Positions 12,164-24,961 of a DNA stretch of 64,000 nt are shown one piece after another (position 1 is the stretch's first letter; every line of letters begins with the position of its first letter). The stretch is from Caenorhabditis elegans. Its lineage: Eukaryota; Nematoda; Chromadorea; Rhabditida; Rhabditidae. Made by a program: the position numbers and the translations under genes. The DNA lies in contig NC_003280.10 of assembly GCF_000002985.6 (NCBI RefSeq), positions 10,908,501 to 10,972,500 of the forward strand, in the 5' to 3' direction. Under the pieces are notes generated by a model that was not told the DNA's origin, made no database searches, and saw nothing but the letters and a program-made list of their open reading frames with translations.

Positions 12164-14141
12164 TATTTTTCGTAGTTTCAACACGCTCGGCGGACCAAAT
12201 AACCTCATAAACTCGCTAAACGGAGTATCTTCAAACTGACATATCTCAAAAAACACACTTCTAGAAAGCAATTGTTCAAACAACAAAATAATCAGAAACA
12301 TTTTTTCTATTTATTACTTTAATTTTTATTTTAATACACCAGCTATTTGTAGAGTTACACAGAGTCAAAGCCATTTTCCCAGAAATCATGAAAAATTTTG
12401 AGAACTCTTTTGTTGTGCCCGTCATAACCCAACGTTCATTGAATTGCAGAAAAAACTTTTCATGAGTTGTATGTAAGAACTATTTCTCTACATTTTATCA
12501 GTTTTAAGATTTTTGATATTTTCATGTTCAGCCAAGTTACAGACCGTTTTCTGAAAAAATCCAATTTCGCTCATAAAACTCTTCATATCTAACGTATCGA
12601 CTTGAAATTTTGAACAATGATCTTTCTTTTGAGGTCTCTACAATGTCCTAAAAAATCTTTCGAAAATGTTGGCTCATCTCCAAAATCGTCCTCCGCTCCA
12701 AAATAAGAAATGGGACTTTTGCTTTTCGAAAAATGGGCGAAAAAATTAAATTGCGATTTTTGGGTCGAAAAATATATTTTTAGAAAGCTGAGAACACGCC
12801 ATTTACGAATTTCATGTTCATTTTAGGTGATTTCTTCTCTGAAACGACCTAAAAATTAAACAAAAAGAACATATTTTTAATTCTCACGTGTAATTATTTG
12901 GTAATTTGCTCAGTATTTCAATTGTTTTAATGCAAATTAAAAAATTAAACGTGAGAATTAAAAATATGTTCTTTTTGTTTAATTTTTAGGTCGTTTCAGA
13001 GAAGAAATCACCTAAAATGAACATGAAATTCGTAAATGGCGTGTTCTCAGCTTTCTAAAAATATATTTTTCGACCCAAAAATCGCAATTTAATTTTTTCG
13101 CCCATTTTTCGAAAAGCAAAAGTCCCATTTCTTATTTTGGAGCGGAGGACGATTTTGGAGATGAGCCAACATTTTCGAAAGATTTTTTAGGACATTGTAG
13201 AGACTTCAAAAGAAAGATGATTGTTCAAAATTTAAAGTCGATTAGATATGAAGAGTTTTATGAGCGAAATTGGATTTTTTCAGAAAACGGTCTGTAACTT
13301 GGCTGAACATGAAAATATCAAAAATCATGAAACTGATAAAATGTAGAGAAATAGTTCTTACATACAACTCATGAAAAGTTTTTTCTGCAATTCAATGAAC
13401 GTTGGGTTATGACGGGCACAACAAAAGAGTTCTCAAAATTTTTCATGATTTCTGGGAAAATGGCTTTGACTCTGTGTAACTCTACAAATAGCTGGTGTAT
13501 TAAAATAAAAATTAATGTAATAAATAGAAAAAATGTTTCTGATTATTTTGTTGTTTGAACAATTGCTTTCTAGAAGTGTGTTTTTTGAGATATGTCAGTT
13601 TGAAGATACTCCGTTTAGCGAGTTTATGAGGTTATTTGGTCCGCCGAGCGTGTTGAAACTACGAAAAATATCACTTCCAGACGTCATTGAAAGCCTAAAA
13701 TCAAAAGAAGGAAAAGTTTAGGTATTTGCCCCTACAATGTTCACATAAAAAACCCATGGTTTTAGGAGTTTCCAGTGATAAGCCTTACCGAAAACTGATT
13801 GGAACTCTGCGGGCTGAGCAGCACAATGACAAGGAAGACACTATAAAGTGTGACGTCGGCCATACCTTTTAAAGCACATTATGAAATGGAATGAAACTGA
13901 CCATTTATATGCAAAATTAGTAGATTTTATAAACTTTGAAAATGTATATCTGGTTTCAAAATAACTTGTAAAGAAATTCCCGTAGCCATTTCATTGCGAA
14001 TTTTGTGTTCTTTCAGCATTTAAAAACGGCATTCCAAAAGCTTCTCATTTTGGGATTGAATGGAATAGGCCATTTTCCCCCTTTCTTTGTAAAAAAATCT
14101 CCTCCAATCAAACTCGCAATTGTTAATAATTTAAACACTTT

Positions 14142-14880
<739 letters not shown>

Positions 14881-15747
14881 GTTGCTCCTAGGGAGCTAAT
14901 CTCAATTTTCAATGGATCTGAAAATTTTTTCAAGCTTCCTCGTAGAAAACCCAAAAACTTGTTGATTAATTTTAGGTGCATCTAACACATTTTCGTAACT
15001 GAAATAGTTGAAATTTTCAAATCTGGCACATTTGACAAAATCTGTCAAAACCTACAGAAAGTGCTCCTTCAAACTTTCAAGTTAAAATTCTTCGGTCTAC
15101 ATTGCCCTGTTTCTTCCCGCATTCAACATAAATTTCTCAGTTTCAACGCATCTACCAATATACGGAACCAATTAAGACACTCTCTCATCGTCTCCCTTTC
15201 ACGTCATCACCTATTATGAGAATAAACTTGGTACACTGCCATATACCAGGTGTCTATATTACCTGGAGATCAGCTGGCTCTAAACGAAACACCGGAAGCA
15301 GAGACCCGCCTTTTGTTTGGCTCGGAGATAGTGGCATTTGGATAACCCTGGTTTTTATTTTGCTCATTCATTCTGTTGGTATGTGGTTATTGGATTTTCT
15401 AAATTTCTGTACTCTATCAGAATGTCTGGTGTTCGAAAATTCTTTTTTATTTTCAATTTTTCATAAATTTGCCAATTTACCAAAACTTGCCGAAAATTAA
15501 CCAAAACAATTTATCATGATTACCATGCTTTACAAAAATCTAAAATTAATTTTTTTTTCAATTCATGACTCCCAATACTCCTCATTTAAGTTTCTTGAAA
15601 CTTTTGATCTACTTGAAAATTCTTCTGGGTATCCATTTATCAGTTGGCATTTAATCTTTCAGTTTTAACAGATTTCATATCAGAATTCCAAGAAATTTTT
15701 TAATATTTTTCAAAATTAAACATTTTCAGATCTATCGCACCACAAAA
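14881..15747. other. Region between tubulin fragments and the coiled-coil ORF
   Basis: An ORF at 15216-15500 contains a hydrophobic run (GIWITLVFILLIHSVG) followed by a donor-like GTATGT. It could be an upstream exon of the gene at 15748, but the phase to that ORF does not match, so I do not join them. Otherwise nothing is supported. Confidence 0.4.
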
Positions 15748-16095
15748 ATGTTCAAAATCTTCGCTTGCGTCTTCCCCTACTCCAAAATTCCCGCAAAACT
15801 ACAAAAAGATGATATCAGTAATCAAGGATTCCTTCAGGATCAGAGCAACTCATCAATCTGCGAGCTATCCTACCACCACGTGGATTCAGTGTCAAGAAAG
15901 TGTCTGCAGGAGAGAATTCAAAAGTTGGAACAAGAGAAAGCAGCTCTGATTGAAATAATGATAAGTCAGCATAAGAGTAAATATGAAGAGAAGTTGAAGG
16001 ATAAAAAAGAGAAGAGAACCAGTAATTATTATAAGAAGCATTTCAATAAGTTCAAGAAGGATGAGAATACTTATGACTACATTTCAATTGATTAG
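15748..16095 (+). CDS. Small coiled-coil protein, unrecognised
   Basis: Open frame of 115 codons with no family I can name. It begins MFKIFACVFPYS and has a Ser-rich middle with CELSYHHVDSVSRK. Residues about 53-95 form a probable coiled coil, very rich in Lys and Glu (ERIQKLEQEKAALIEIM, then YEEKLKDKKEKR), and the tail is Tyr-rich (ENTYDYISID). An acceptor (CATTTTCAG) lies 20 bases before the ATG, consistent with a spliced leader or an upstream exon. Codon use and length favour a real gene over a chance ORF. The true 5' end could include the hydrophobic exon near 15330-15380. Confidence 0.55.
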   Translation: MFKIFACVFPYSKIPAKLQKDDISNQGFLQDQSNSSICELSYHHVDSVSRKCLQERIQKLEQEKAALIEIMISQHKSKYEEKLKDKKEKRTSNYYKKHFNKFKKDENTYDYISID

Positions 16096-18060
16096 ATTTG
16101 TTAAATAGTTTTTATTTTAGTAACCATCTTTCAATTTACTGTGCATCTCAAAAAAGTTAGAGCAACATCCTTTCAAAACCAAATTGACTAGTACTTTTGG
16201 ATTCTCCCAATTTCTCGTTTTTTTTCCGTTTTTCCCTCTTTTTCTAATAAACGTCATAATATAATAATAATAAAAATTCGTAATCAGTTAAAACTCGTTC
16301 GTCCCTTTTCTCTTCCCTCTCTTATCAAAAACACTATCAATACCTACACAGAGATCATAATCAGAACTTTTGATTCAATAGTTCAAGTATTGCCATTGTT
16401 CACGTGATTCTGCTCGCCTAGTATTGCCTTTTAAAGACGTTCAGGAATAATATTTTGGTTCAAAGTATAGAAATCCCATGGCAGTTGTTTTGAATTATTA
16501 TTCTTTCTTTGTTGTCTTTTGAAAAACTTGGTTACTATGTGTCTTATTCTGGATCTTTCGGACTGTCTATTTTTTTGTTGGTCGTATAAATATTACATTT
16601 TGATCTACCCTTGTTGACCTCCCCGCGTATATTTTTGTTTTACCCCTTCTAAAATCAGTCTGTATAAAAGGCATTCGACATTCCTCTGCTTTAAAAAAAA
16701 TTTTAACTGATTAAACACCTGTAATTTATTTTTTTATTTTGCTCCAAGAAAAAATGGTTCCTGCGGTCTTGAAGCGAACGATTTTTTTTGGCTGCAAAAG
16801 AGCGTGCGCCTTTAAGAATTACTACTCCTCGCTGTTTCGGGGGTTTCTTCGATATTTCATAAGCTTTAACCCCCTTGCTTAACATTTATTTTAAAAAAAT
16901 GTCAAAATATATTTCAAAAGATGCATCAAAATTGGAAGGAACGGGAGAAATATCCGCGACATCAAAAAAATTTGCAACAACTACCGTATTCCTTGCGCAT
17001 TCCTTCTTGAATTTGAAAAAATCAGTCGCTTCGAGACCGTGTACAGTAATTTTGAAGCAAAATCGAACAATTTCGCATCTGGGGAATCTGAAATTGAGTA
17101 TTTATATTTTTCATCTAGAATACACCCTAAACTCTAAAATTTTTCAAGTTAGTCTCAAATCAATAATCCCTTTGATATCCTTGACCCGCATATATCTAGT
17201 TGAAACCAAAGTACGATAAGAGTACTTGAATGGCGCCATTTACCAACGAACCGCCTACCTCAGAAATCTTATCAGTTGAATTAGTCTGCCCTTTTATCTG
17301 TCTCCGATGCTTCTCTATTCCTCAAGAAACAAAATTTTATCCTAAAATCCTCAGTGTAGCAAGTTCCAAATCGAAATCTCGATTTAAAATCAGCTATATC
17401 CTTTTCTGTCGACACATTATTTCGTATTCACGTGTTCCGTTGACCCATCTTTATGATAAAATGTGTCCTTTATCTAGACACTGTCATCAAACGAGATGTA
17501 CACGGGACTGAAGAGAGTGTAGAGGGGAAAACGAGTGTTATTCCCGATTTGCCACGACTCACTGTGTCGTGTTTTTCATGTTCTCAACGCTGCATATCGA
17601 ATTAAAAACATGACTAGAATATATTTATAATGTCATCTCGAAACTTTTTTGTAGGGAAATAACATCTACTTGGTTTAATTTTTGTTTACAAAAACAAAAT
17701 CCACGTCGACTTCAATTGTGTTGTTTCTTTCAGTAGCTTATTTCTCTTTTCCCCTTGCTTTCATTTTTGGATAATTAAAACTTGATATTTCCAGCCGATT
17801 TTACTTTATAGAACGAAAAGTACGCATTAAATAAATTCAAATATTAAAATTTGGCGCCATGGCGCTTACTAGTCCACGGCACCGTGTAGTCCTCTCGGAG
17901 TATGCAAATTTATTATTTTTTTAATCAAAATTTTCTATAAAGATATAAGTTTTGCTTAAAATATGCTAATTTTCTGCTTCTTTTAACTTGTTCTTCTTTG
18001 CTTAATATTTCCCAATACTTTTAATCATAAATTTTCCCACAATTTATGTTTTTTTTCCAG
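16096..18060 (+). promoter_or_regulatory. Upstream region of metr-1
   Basis: About 2 kb without a supported gene. 16745-17060 carries diverged pieces of a repeat family containing TCGCTTCGAGACCG-type words, also seen at 41.2-41.5 kb and in the gst-5 intron. An acceptor TTTTTTCCAG ends at 18060, three bases before the metr-1 ATG, as expected for a trans-spliced leader. Confidence 0.45.
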
Positions 18061-18063
18061 AAA

Positions 18064-21000
18064 ATGACTCGAAGTAGTCTTTTCGAGGAGTTGGCGGAGA
18101 TCGCCAAAGAGCGTATCATGATCATCGACGGTGCAATGGGAACAATGATTCAGAGAGAGTATATGGAAGAGGAAGATTTTCGTGGAGAGGTAAGAAATGA
18201 TTTGTAGAAACTGGCTTCTGTGAAAAGATCAAAAAATGAACATTCACAAATTGATGTTATCAATAACTGATTGAGATAACAGAAATGTCCCCATAAAATG
18301 TATGATTCAGCATTAAAAAAAAATTCCAGATCCTCAAAGACCACGACAAGCCACTGAAAGGAAACAATGATCTTCTATCCATCACCCGCCCAGATATCAT
18401 CTACAAAATCCACAAGCTCTACTTGGAAGCCGGAGCAGACTTTGTCGAGACTAACACATTCTCAGGAACCACAATTGCACAAGCAGATTATCGATGTGAA
18501 CATTTGGTGCATGAAATCAATTATCAGTCGGCACTCGTCGCCAGAAGAGCTTGTGATGATGTTGGAGCAGCTACTGGTAAGGGAATTCTGTGAAAAGAGC
18601 TACTAGTTGAATTGTTTCTTATAACCAGGTAGACGTCGATATGTGTGCGGAGCCATTGGACCTACGAACAGAACTCTCTCAATTTCGCCATCTGTGGAGA
18701 AGCCGGATTTTCGTAACGTTAGTGAGTAAATTTTAAATTGGCTTGAAGATTTCAATAATCGAAATTTCGAATCGATTCCGAAAATTTTCAAAACTATAAT
18801 TTTTAAATAAATTAATTACGTGGAAAAGTTAAACAAATAAATTATCCCAATTTTTATTTCAGCATTCCAAGAGCTCGTGAAAGCATACGGAGATCAAGCT
18901 CGCTCACTTATTCAAGGAGGAGTCGACGTGCTTCTCGTGGAAACTGTTTTCGATTCAGCCAACGCCAAAGCTGCTCTTTTCGCGATTCGCACACTTTTCG
19001 AGGATGAAGGAGTTCCAGAAATGCCAGTTTTTCTTTCTGGAACTATTGTTGATATGTCTGGACGTACGCTTTCTGGTCAAACTGGTGAAGCTTTCCTTGT
19101 GTCCACCAAGCAAGGAAAACCAATGGCTGTAGGATTGAATTGTGCTCTTGGAGCCAAAGATATGAGACAATTTGTGGATAATATGTCGAAGTGGTCTGAT
19201 TCTTTCATCATCTGTTATCCAAATGCTGGTTAGTTTAGAGAAAAAATAAAATTTATTCTAATTTCTTCCATTTCCAGGTCTTCCCAATGCACTCGGAGGC
19301 TACGACGAAACTCCTGAAGAGATGGCTGATGTTCTTCGAGAATTCGCTAGAGACGGACTTGTGAATATCATTGGTGGATGCTGTGGTACTACTCCAGATC
19401 ACATTAATGCCATGTACAAGGCTGTGCAAGGAATCACACCACGTGTCCCACCACAAGATCCTCATGCTGGAAAAATGCTGCTCTCTGGACTTGAGCCATC
19501 TATCGTCGGGCCCGAAACCAATTTTGTGAACATCGGGGAGCGCTGTAACGTCGCAGGATCTCGTCGATTCTGTAACCTTATTAAAAATGAGAATTACGAT
19601 ACGGCGATTGACGTGGCTCGTGTGCAAGTCGACAGTGGAGCTCAAATTCTAGATGTGAATATGGATGATGGTCTTCTTGATGGTCCATATGCAATGTCAA
19701 AGTTCCTTCGTCTCATATCCTCGGAGCCAGATGTCGCCAAAATTCCAGTTTGCATTGATTCTTCGGATTTCGATGTTATTATTGCTGGCCTCGAGTCTAC
19801 TCAAGGAAAATGTGTAGTCAACTCGATTTCGCTGAAGGAAGGAGAAGAAAAGTTCAAGGAACGTGCTCGAATCATCAAGCGATACGGTGCTGCTGTGGTC
19901 GTGATGGCGTTCGATGAACAAGGGCAAGCTGCGGAGACGGATCCGAAGTTCGAGATTTGCGAAAGATCCTACAGAATTCTTACGGAAGAGGTTGGATTCA
20001 ATCCAAATGATATCATTTTTGACGCCAACATTCTCACTATTGCAACTGGAATGGAAGAGCATTCGAACTATGGAATGTATTTTATTGAGGCAGCTCGTAT
20101 GATAAGAGAGAATCTGCCAGGAGCTCATGTGTCTGGAGGTGTATCCAATATTTCATTCTCATTCCGTGGAATGGAAGCGATTCGTGAAGCTATGCATTCC
20201 GTGTTTCTGTTCTACGCAATCAAAGCTGGAATGGACATGGGAATCGTGAACGCTGGAGCTCTTCCAGTTTACGAGGATATTGATAAGCCACTTCTGCAAC
20301 TTCTAGAAGATCTTCTTTTCAATCGGGATCCAGAAGCGACCGAAAAGCTTCTTGTCGCTGCTCAAGAAATGAAGAAGGACGGAAAGAAGGCTGACACGAA
20401 GACTGATGAATGGAGATCATTGACTGTAGAGGAACGTCTGAAGTTTGCTCTCGTGAAGGGAGTTGATCAGTTTGTTGTCGCTGATACCGAAGAAGCTAGA
20501 CAGAATACTGCGAAATATCCAAGGTGTGTACCGATTTCTGATATCCATAATTAATTACTTTCTTTCAGACCTTTGAACGTTATTGAACGACCATTGATGG
20601 ATGGAATGGCAGTCGTTGGAGAGCTGTTCGGAGCCGGAAAAATGTTCCTCCCACAAGTTATCAAATCAGCCAGAGTTATGAAGAAAGCAGTTGCTCATCT
20701 TCTTCCATTTATGGAAATTGAACGACAAGCTAATATTGAGACCATGGGGCTGGCTGAAGATGAAAGTCCATATCAGGGTACTGTAGTTATTGCTACAGTC
20801 AAAGGAGATGTTCATGACATTGGAAAGAATATTGTGTCTGTTGTGTTGGGATGCAATAATTTCAAAGTTGTCGATCTTGGCGTCATGACTCCCTGCGAAA
20901 ACATCATCAAGGCTGCAATTGAGGAGAAGGCTGACTTTATCGGACTCTCTGGACTCATTACACCTTCTCTCGATGAAATGGTATATGTTGCCAAAGAGAT

Positions 21001-22383
21001 GAACAGAGTTGGATTGAATATTCCATTGCTCATTGGCGGAGCTACAACTTCCAAAACCCATACTGCTGTCAAGATCTCTCCAAGATATCCTCATCCAGTT
21101 GTACATTGTTTGGATGCTTCAAAGTCTGTTGTAGTGTGCTCTTCGCTGTCTGATATGTCTGTTCGTGATGCTTTCTTGCAAGATTTGAATGAAGATTATG
21201 AAGATGTAAGTTTATAGCTTTTTGAAGTTACTCATGACTTACCTAAAACATTTTCAGGTGCGCCAAGAACATTACGCTTCACTGAAAGATCGCCGCTTCA
21301 CTGATCTCAATAAAACCCGCGAGAAGAAATTCAAGATCGACTGGGACAAGTTTACAGCCGTCAAGCCTTCCTTTGTCGGACGCCGTGAATATCAAAACTT
21401 TGATCTCAACGAATTGATTCCCTACATTGATTGGAAGCCGTTCTTCGATGTTTGGCAACTGAGAGGAAAATACCCGAATCGCAGTTATCCGAAGATCTTT
21501 GATGACGCGGATGTTGGTGCTGAGGCCAAGAAGGTTTTCGATGTAAGTTTTAGCTCATTATTTTTTTCAAATTTTGGAAATTCAGGATGCTCAAACATGG
21601 CTCAAGAAGCTTATCGATGAGAAGATTCTCGTCGCCAACGCTGTTGTTTCATTCCTCCCAGCTGCTTCTGAAGGCGATGATATGCATGTCTATGATCCAG
21701 AGACTGGAAACAAGCTCGACACATTCTACGGTCTTCGCCAACAATCTGGACGTGAACACGATCAACCACATTTCTGTCTCTCGGATTTCATCAAGCCACT
21801 CAAAAATGGCGTCCCTGATGATTACCTTGGTCTATTCGCTTGTACTGCTGGTCTCGGAGCCGAAGAATACTGTAAAACTCTTGAAAAGAATCATGATGAT
21901 TATGCTTCAATTATGGTGAAAGCTCTTGCCGATCGTCTTGCCGAAGCATACGCTGAATACTTGCACAAAGAAGTGAGAACGACTCTTTGGGGATATTCAA
22001 CCAACGAAGATCTCACCGAATCTGATCTTTTGTCGATCAAATATCAAGGTATTCGCCCGGCGTGTGGCTATCCATCTCAACCGGATCACACTGAAAAGCG
22101 AACTCTTTGGAAGCTGCTTGAGGCGGAAAAGAATGGAATTGGGCTCACGGAGCATCTTGCTATGCTTCCAGCTGCATCAGTGTCTGGACTCTATTTCGCG
22201 AATCCACAGAGTGAATATTTCGCTGTTGGAAAGATTGATCAAGATCAGGTATGTATTCTAGGAAAACATATTTTTAATTTATTTTAACATTTGCAGGTAA
22301 TCGATTACGCCGCCAGAAAGAATGTGCCAAAGGAAGAAGTTGAGCGATGGCTATCACCAATTCTTGGCTATGATACGGATTAA
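18064..22383 (+). CDS. metr-1: Cobalamin-dependent methionine synthase
   Basis: Transfers a methyl group from 5-methyltetrahydrofolate to homocysteine through methylcobalamin, giving methionine and tetrahydrofolate in the cytosol. Nine exons (18064-18189, 18330-18576, 18629-18721, 18863-19228, 19278-20523, 20569-21205, 21258-21542, 21586-22248, 22297-22383) give 1249 aa, the family's usual size. Domains in order: homocysteine-binding, with zinc cysteines in VGLNCALG (Cys about 249) and GGCCGTT (about 312-313); pterin-binding, starting [14 protein letters not shown]; the B12 cap; B12-binding, with the His ligand motif DVHDIGKN (about 773-780); and the reactivation domain, with the AdoMet motif [12 protein letters not shown] (about 1157). 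All key motifs are intact. The acceptor immediately before the ATG supports this start. Confidence 0.96.
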
Positions 22384-23541
22384 ACTGCATATCTTCTCTA
22401 CTCGTACTTCTAATGATGAAACATATTACCAGAATACGTATTTCACTTCCCTCCCCTCAATCGGTCCCTTCAAGGGTTTTCCCCCTAACATTTCACTTTC
22501 CCGGAATTTATAGCCTACTATTAGTAGTATCAAAGTATTAATTTTGTTTGATTAAATAATAAATATGATTTTTTGAATAAGCTCTTCGTCACTTTATTGG
22601 GTTTTTTTTGCAGAATATAGCGTGTTCTGTAAGAATGGTGTATACTAGTCGTAAATCTTAATTTCGTTCATTCTTTTTCAGTTGAGGTTTGTTGGAAAAT
22701 ATGCATTTTTTGCCAATTTCCGCTTGTTTTTGGTGAGGTTGCGAGGTTTTCGATAACTTCTTTTCTCGAAGATATTTATTTTTTCGACTTTGGAATATCA
22801 TCACTCTTAATTTAAAAATTCTTGCCAATTATTTATGAAAAAAAAATTTCAATAATTTTCTGTCAATTTTTGAATTAGTTCGAATTTATGGTTTTACTCA
22901 AAATCAATGCGTTTGGTCCTGGCACGAGCCATTTTTCCCTACTACGGTACTATTATTTTAGTTGCTGAAAACTTCCGTAAGGTATCAAAAAAGTCCATTA
23001 CTCTTTGCTCTTCTTTTACGTGTTCTATTCAATTCTGACCTGCCACGTCAAATTGATGTGTATATGTTCACTCGTTCATTATTTCTGCATCCAGCTTCAG
23101 CTCCAAGCAATCTTCTTCAATCCACAATTTTTTTTGGTTTCAGTATTAAGACATTGAGCTACTCGGAAATTGGGAATCTTTTTTGGTTTTTCCTTTTAAA
23201 AAAGCGATAGTATAACGTTCATTTATTTAGAAAAGTTAGAATCAGAGAGTTTTTTTTGGAACAGCTGTTCGATTTTGAAAAAATATACAAATTCAAAAGT
23301 TTATTCTGTTAGGTCGCAAATTGTAAGCTATCCGAATATTTTTACGTTTTTGAAACACTATTTTAAATCATCTGGGAAATCAATTTATTTTATAAATCCT
23401 ATGAAAACATCTTCACAAAACTTCTATACTATTCTATTGGGACGTTCCTACCCAACACTTTCAACAAACAAAACTAATAAACTGATTTATAGCCTCACTT
23501 CTTTCCATAAGAGCCACTTTCTTCTAACTGAGCTAATTTAT
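22384..23541. other. Spacer between metr-1 and the interrupted gene
   Basis: The metr-1 3' UTR probably ends near the AATAAATATG at about 22557. The rest is AT-rich and holds the promoter of the next gene. The frame open from 23275 has no coding features before the ATG at 23542. Confidence 0.4.
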
Positions 23542-24097
23542 ATGCCACGTCACAAGAGCATCACTTCAGAAGAAGAAGAGGAAGACATTTATCCCGTAAA
23601 AGGGAAGGAATGAAGAATAAAGATTTTCTTTCGTAATGCTCTTTTTTTGTGGTTTTTTACTATCTATTCCCATTTTATTCAGTTTTTTCTTTGTTTTTAG
23701 GAGCTTTGCTATATACTTTTTAGACATTAATTTAAAAATTTCAGACATTCCGCCAAATGTTTGATGAGGAAGCATTCATAAAATGTATGAACAATACTAA
23801 GGAGAGAAAATATGTAAGTTTTATGAAATGGTTTAATGAGGTTGGTAGGTAGGTAGGCGCATATGCAGTTAATCACGTAGGCAGCCACGTATCTGGCAGG
23901 TAGATAGGCAGGACTTGAAAACGGCACGTATATCAGGCATATAGGTAGGCATACAAGTGGGCACACAAAAAGGCCTTCTTTCTCAACCTTCCACAAAATT
24001 TCAGGTTCTCCAATCCTTGAGATTTCTATACTCAATGGATATTCCCATCATCTACATCAATACTGTAATCCACCAAATCGAACGTTTTCTTTACAAT
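23542..24097 (+). pseudogene. Host gene, 5' part, interrupted by retrotransposon
   Basis: Exons 23542-23595, 23745-23813 and 24005-24097 join in phase. The product starts MPRHKSITSEEEEEDIYP, with an acidic run, and the third exon codes VLQSLRFLYSMD through YINTVIHQIERFLYN. At 24097 the reading frame stops at the retrotransposon LTR. It resumes in the same frame at 33948, after the element and one copy of the CAAT duplication. Donors are GTAAAA and GTAAGT and acceptors are TTTCAG. I do not recognise the family. In this assembly the gene is broken; in a genome without the insertion it should encode about 174 aa. Confidence 0.8.
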
Positions 24098-24742
24098 AGT
24101 AAAGGTTTAAGCTGCACTAGCTGCTACCAGTAAAGGTTTAAGCGTGTTCCCCCGAATTATCATGATGACAAACGAGTTGTTGCATCCCATACTACAACAG
24201 AACACATATGTGCTAAAGAATACATTTATTATATTAATTAAACCCCCCACAGAGTGGGTGACAGAAGAAAGAATAACAGGAGGGACAGGTAAAAGGGGGA
24301 TACAAGAAAGTAAAAGAAGATCTCGAGTGATAGAAATGCCGTCTTATATACCCCTCTGCGGTGGCAGGGCGGAGCCCTGGATTCCTCCGCAGAAAGGTCC
24401 AGAAGGCGTAAACAAGGTGCGCGCTCCCCCGCGCGCGCGCGCACACTTGCGTGCGCACACACACACAGGGTTACGGTAGGGGGAAGTTTGTGGGCATAGA
24501 GTAGGCGAAATAACTCGGTTATTGAGGAATTGACGCTGCGATAGCGTTCGGCTCTTGTGCACGGTTGGATCCGAAGATGTGCCGATGGGCTGGTAACAAT
24601 GAACGCGTAGGATCCAATGCGTGACTGACTTCTGACCGATCTTCCTGCAAATAAATGAGTTTATTCTAATCTACTCTACTCCTAATCTATCACTGGGGGA
24701 TTGGGGAAGGAAGAGAGATGTAAAGAAGGTTAGAACCTTACA
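24098..24742 (-). repeat. 3' LTR
   Basis: 645 bases, matching the other LTR except for two substitutions (near 24208 and 24400) and one extra CG in a CG-rich run near 24435. In element orientation it starts TGTAAGG directly after the polypurine tract. TATATAAG (24343-24350) is a probable TATA box and AATAAA (24225-24230) a probable poly(A) signal about 115 bases later, a consistent U3-R-U5 layout. The terminal word AGTAAAGGTTTAAGC is present twice, 31 bases apart (24098 and 24129). Confidence 0.93.
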
Positions 24743-24758
24743 CCTCCCCCCTTTTTTT
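24743..24758 (-). other. Polypurine tract
   Basis: In element orientation this reads AAAAAAAGGGGGGAGG and abuts the TG that begins the 3' LTR. That is the position expected for the plus-strand primer in reverse transcription. Confidence 0.85.
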
Positions 24759-24961
24759 AAAGAACGTCCCTGTTCTAGCTCAAGACTTTGAAAATCTTTT
24801 GATTCTCAAAGGTATTGTGGAACCTGTTAGTTTTTCCTAAAAAAAAATAAAAGGAAAAGTTTTTGAGTAGAGAGTTTTAAAAGCGGCTATAGAAAACCTG
24901 TTACCTAGAGTAAAGAAAATGAAAATAAAAACTTTACCCTAAGGTTTAACCTGCTTCACCT

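Noticed and set aside
12113-12301. 62-aa ORF present on the minus strand and again at 13533-13721 on the plus strand
   Set aside because: The two are the same sequence because they lie in opposite palindrome arms. The ORF has no motif and its duplication is not evidence of coding.
15216-15500. Hydrophobic ORF as first exon of the coiled-coil gene
   Set aside because: Its donor leaves one base, which shifts the downstream exon out of the long coiled-coil frame.
24144-24479. ORFs of 111-117 aa in the LTRs
   Set aside because: They are antisense or random readings of the LTR; the same ORF occurs in both copies, and it covers the TATA and poly(A) signals.
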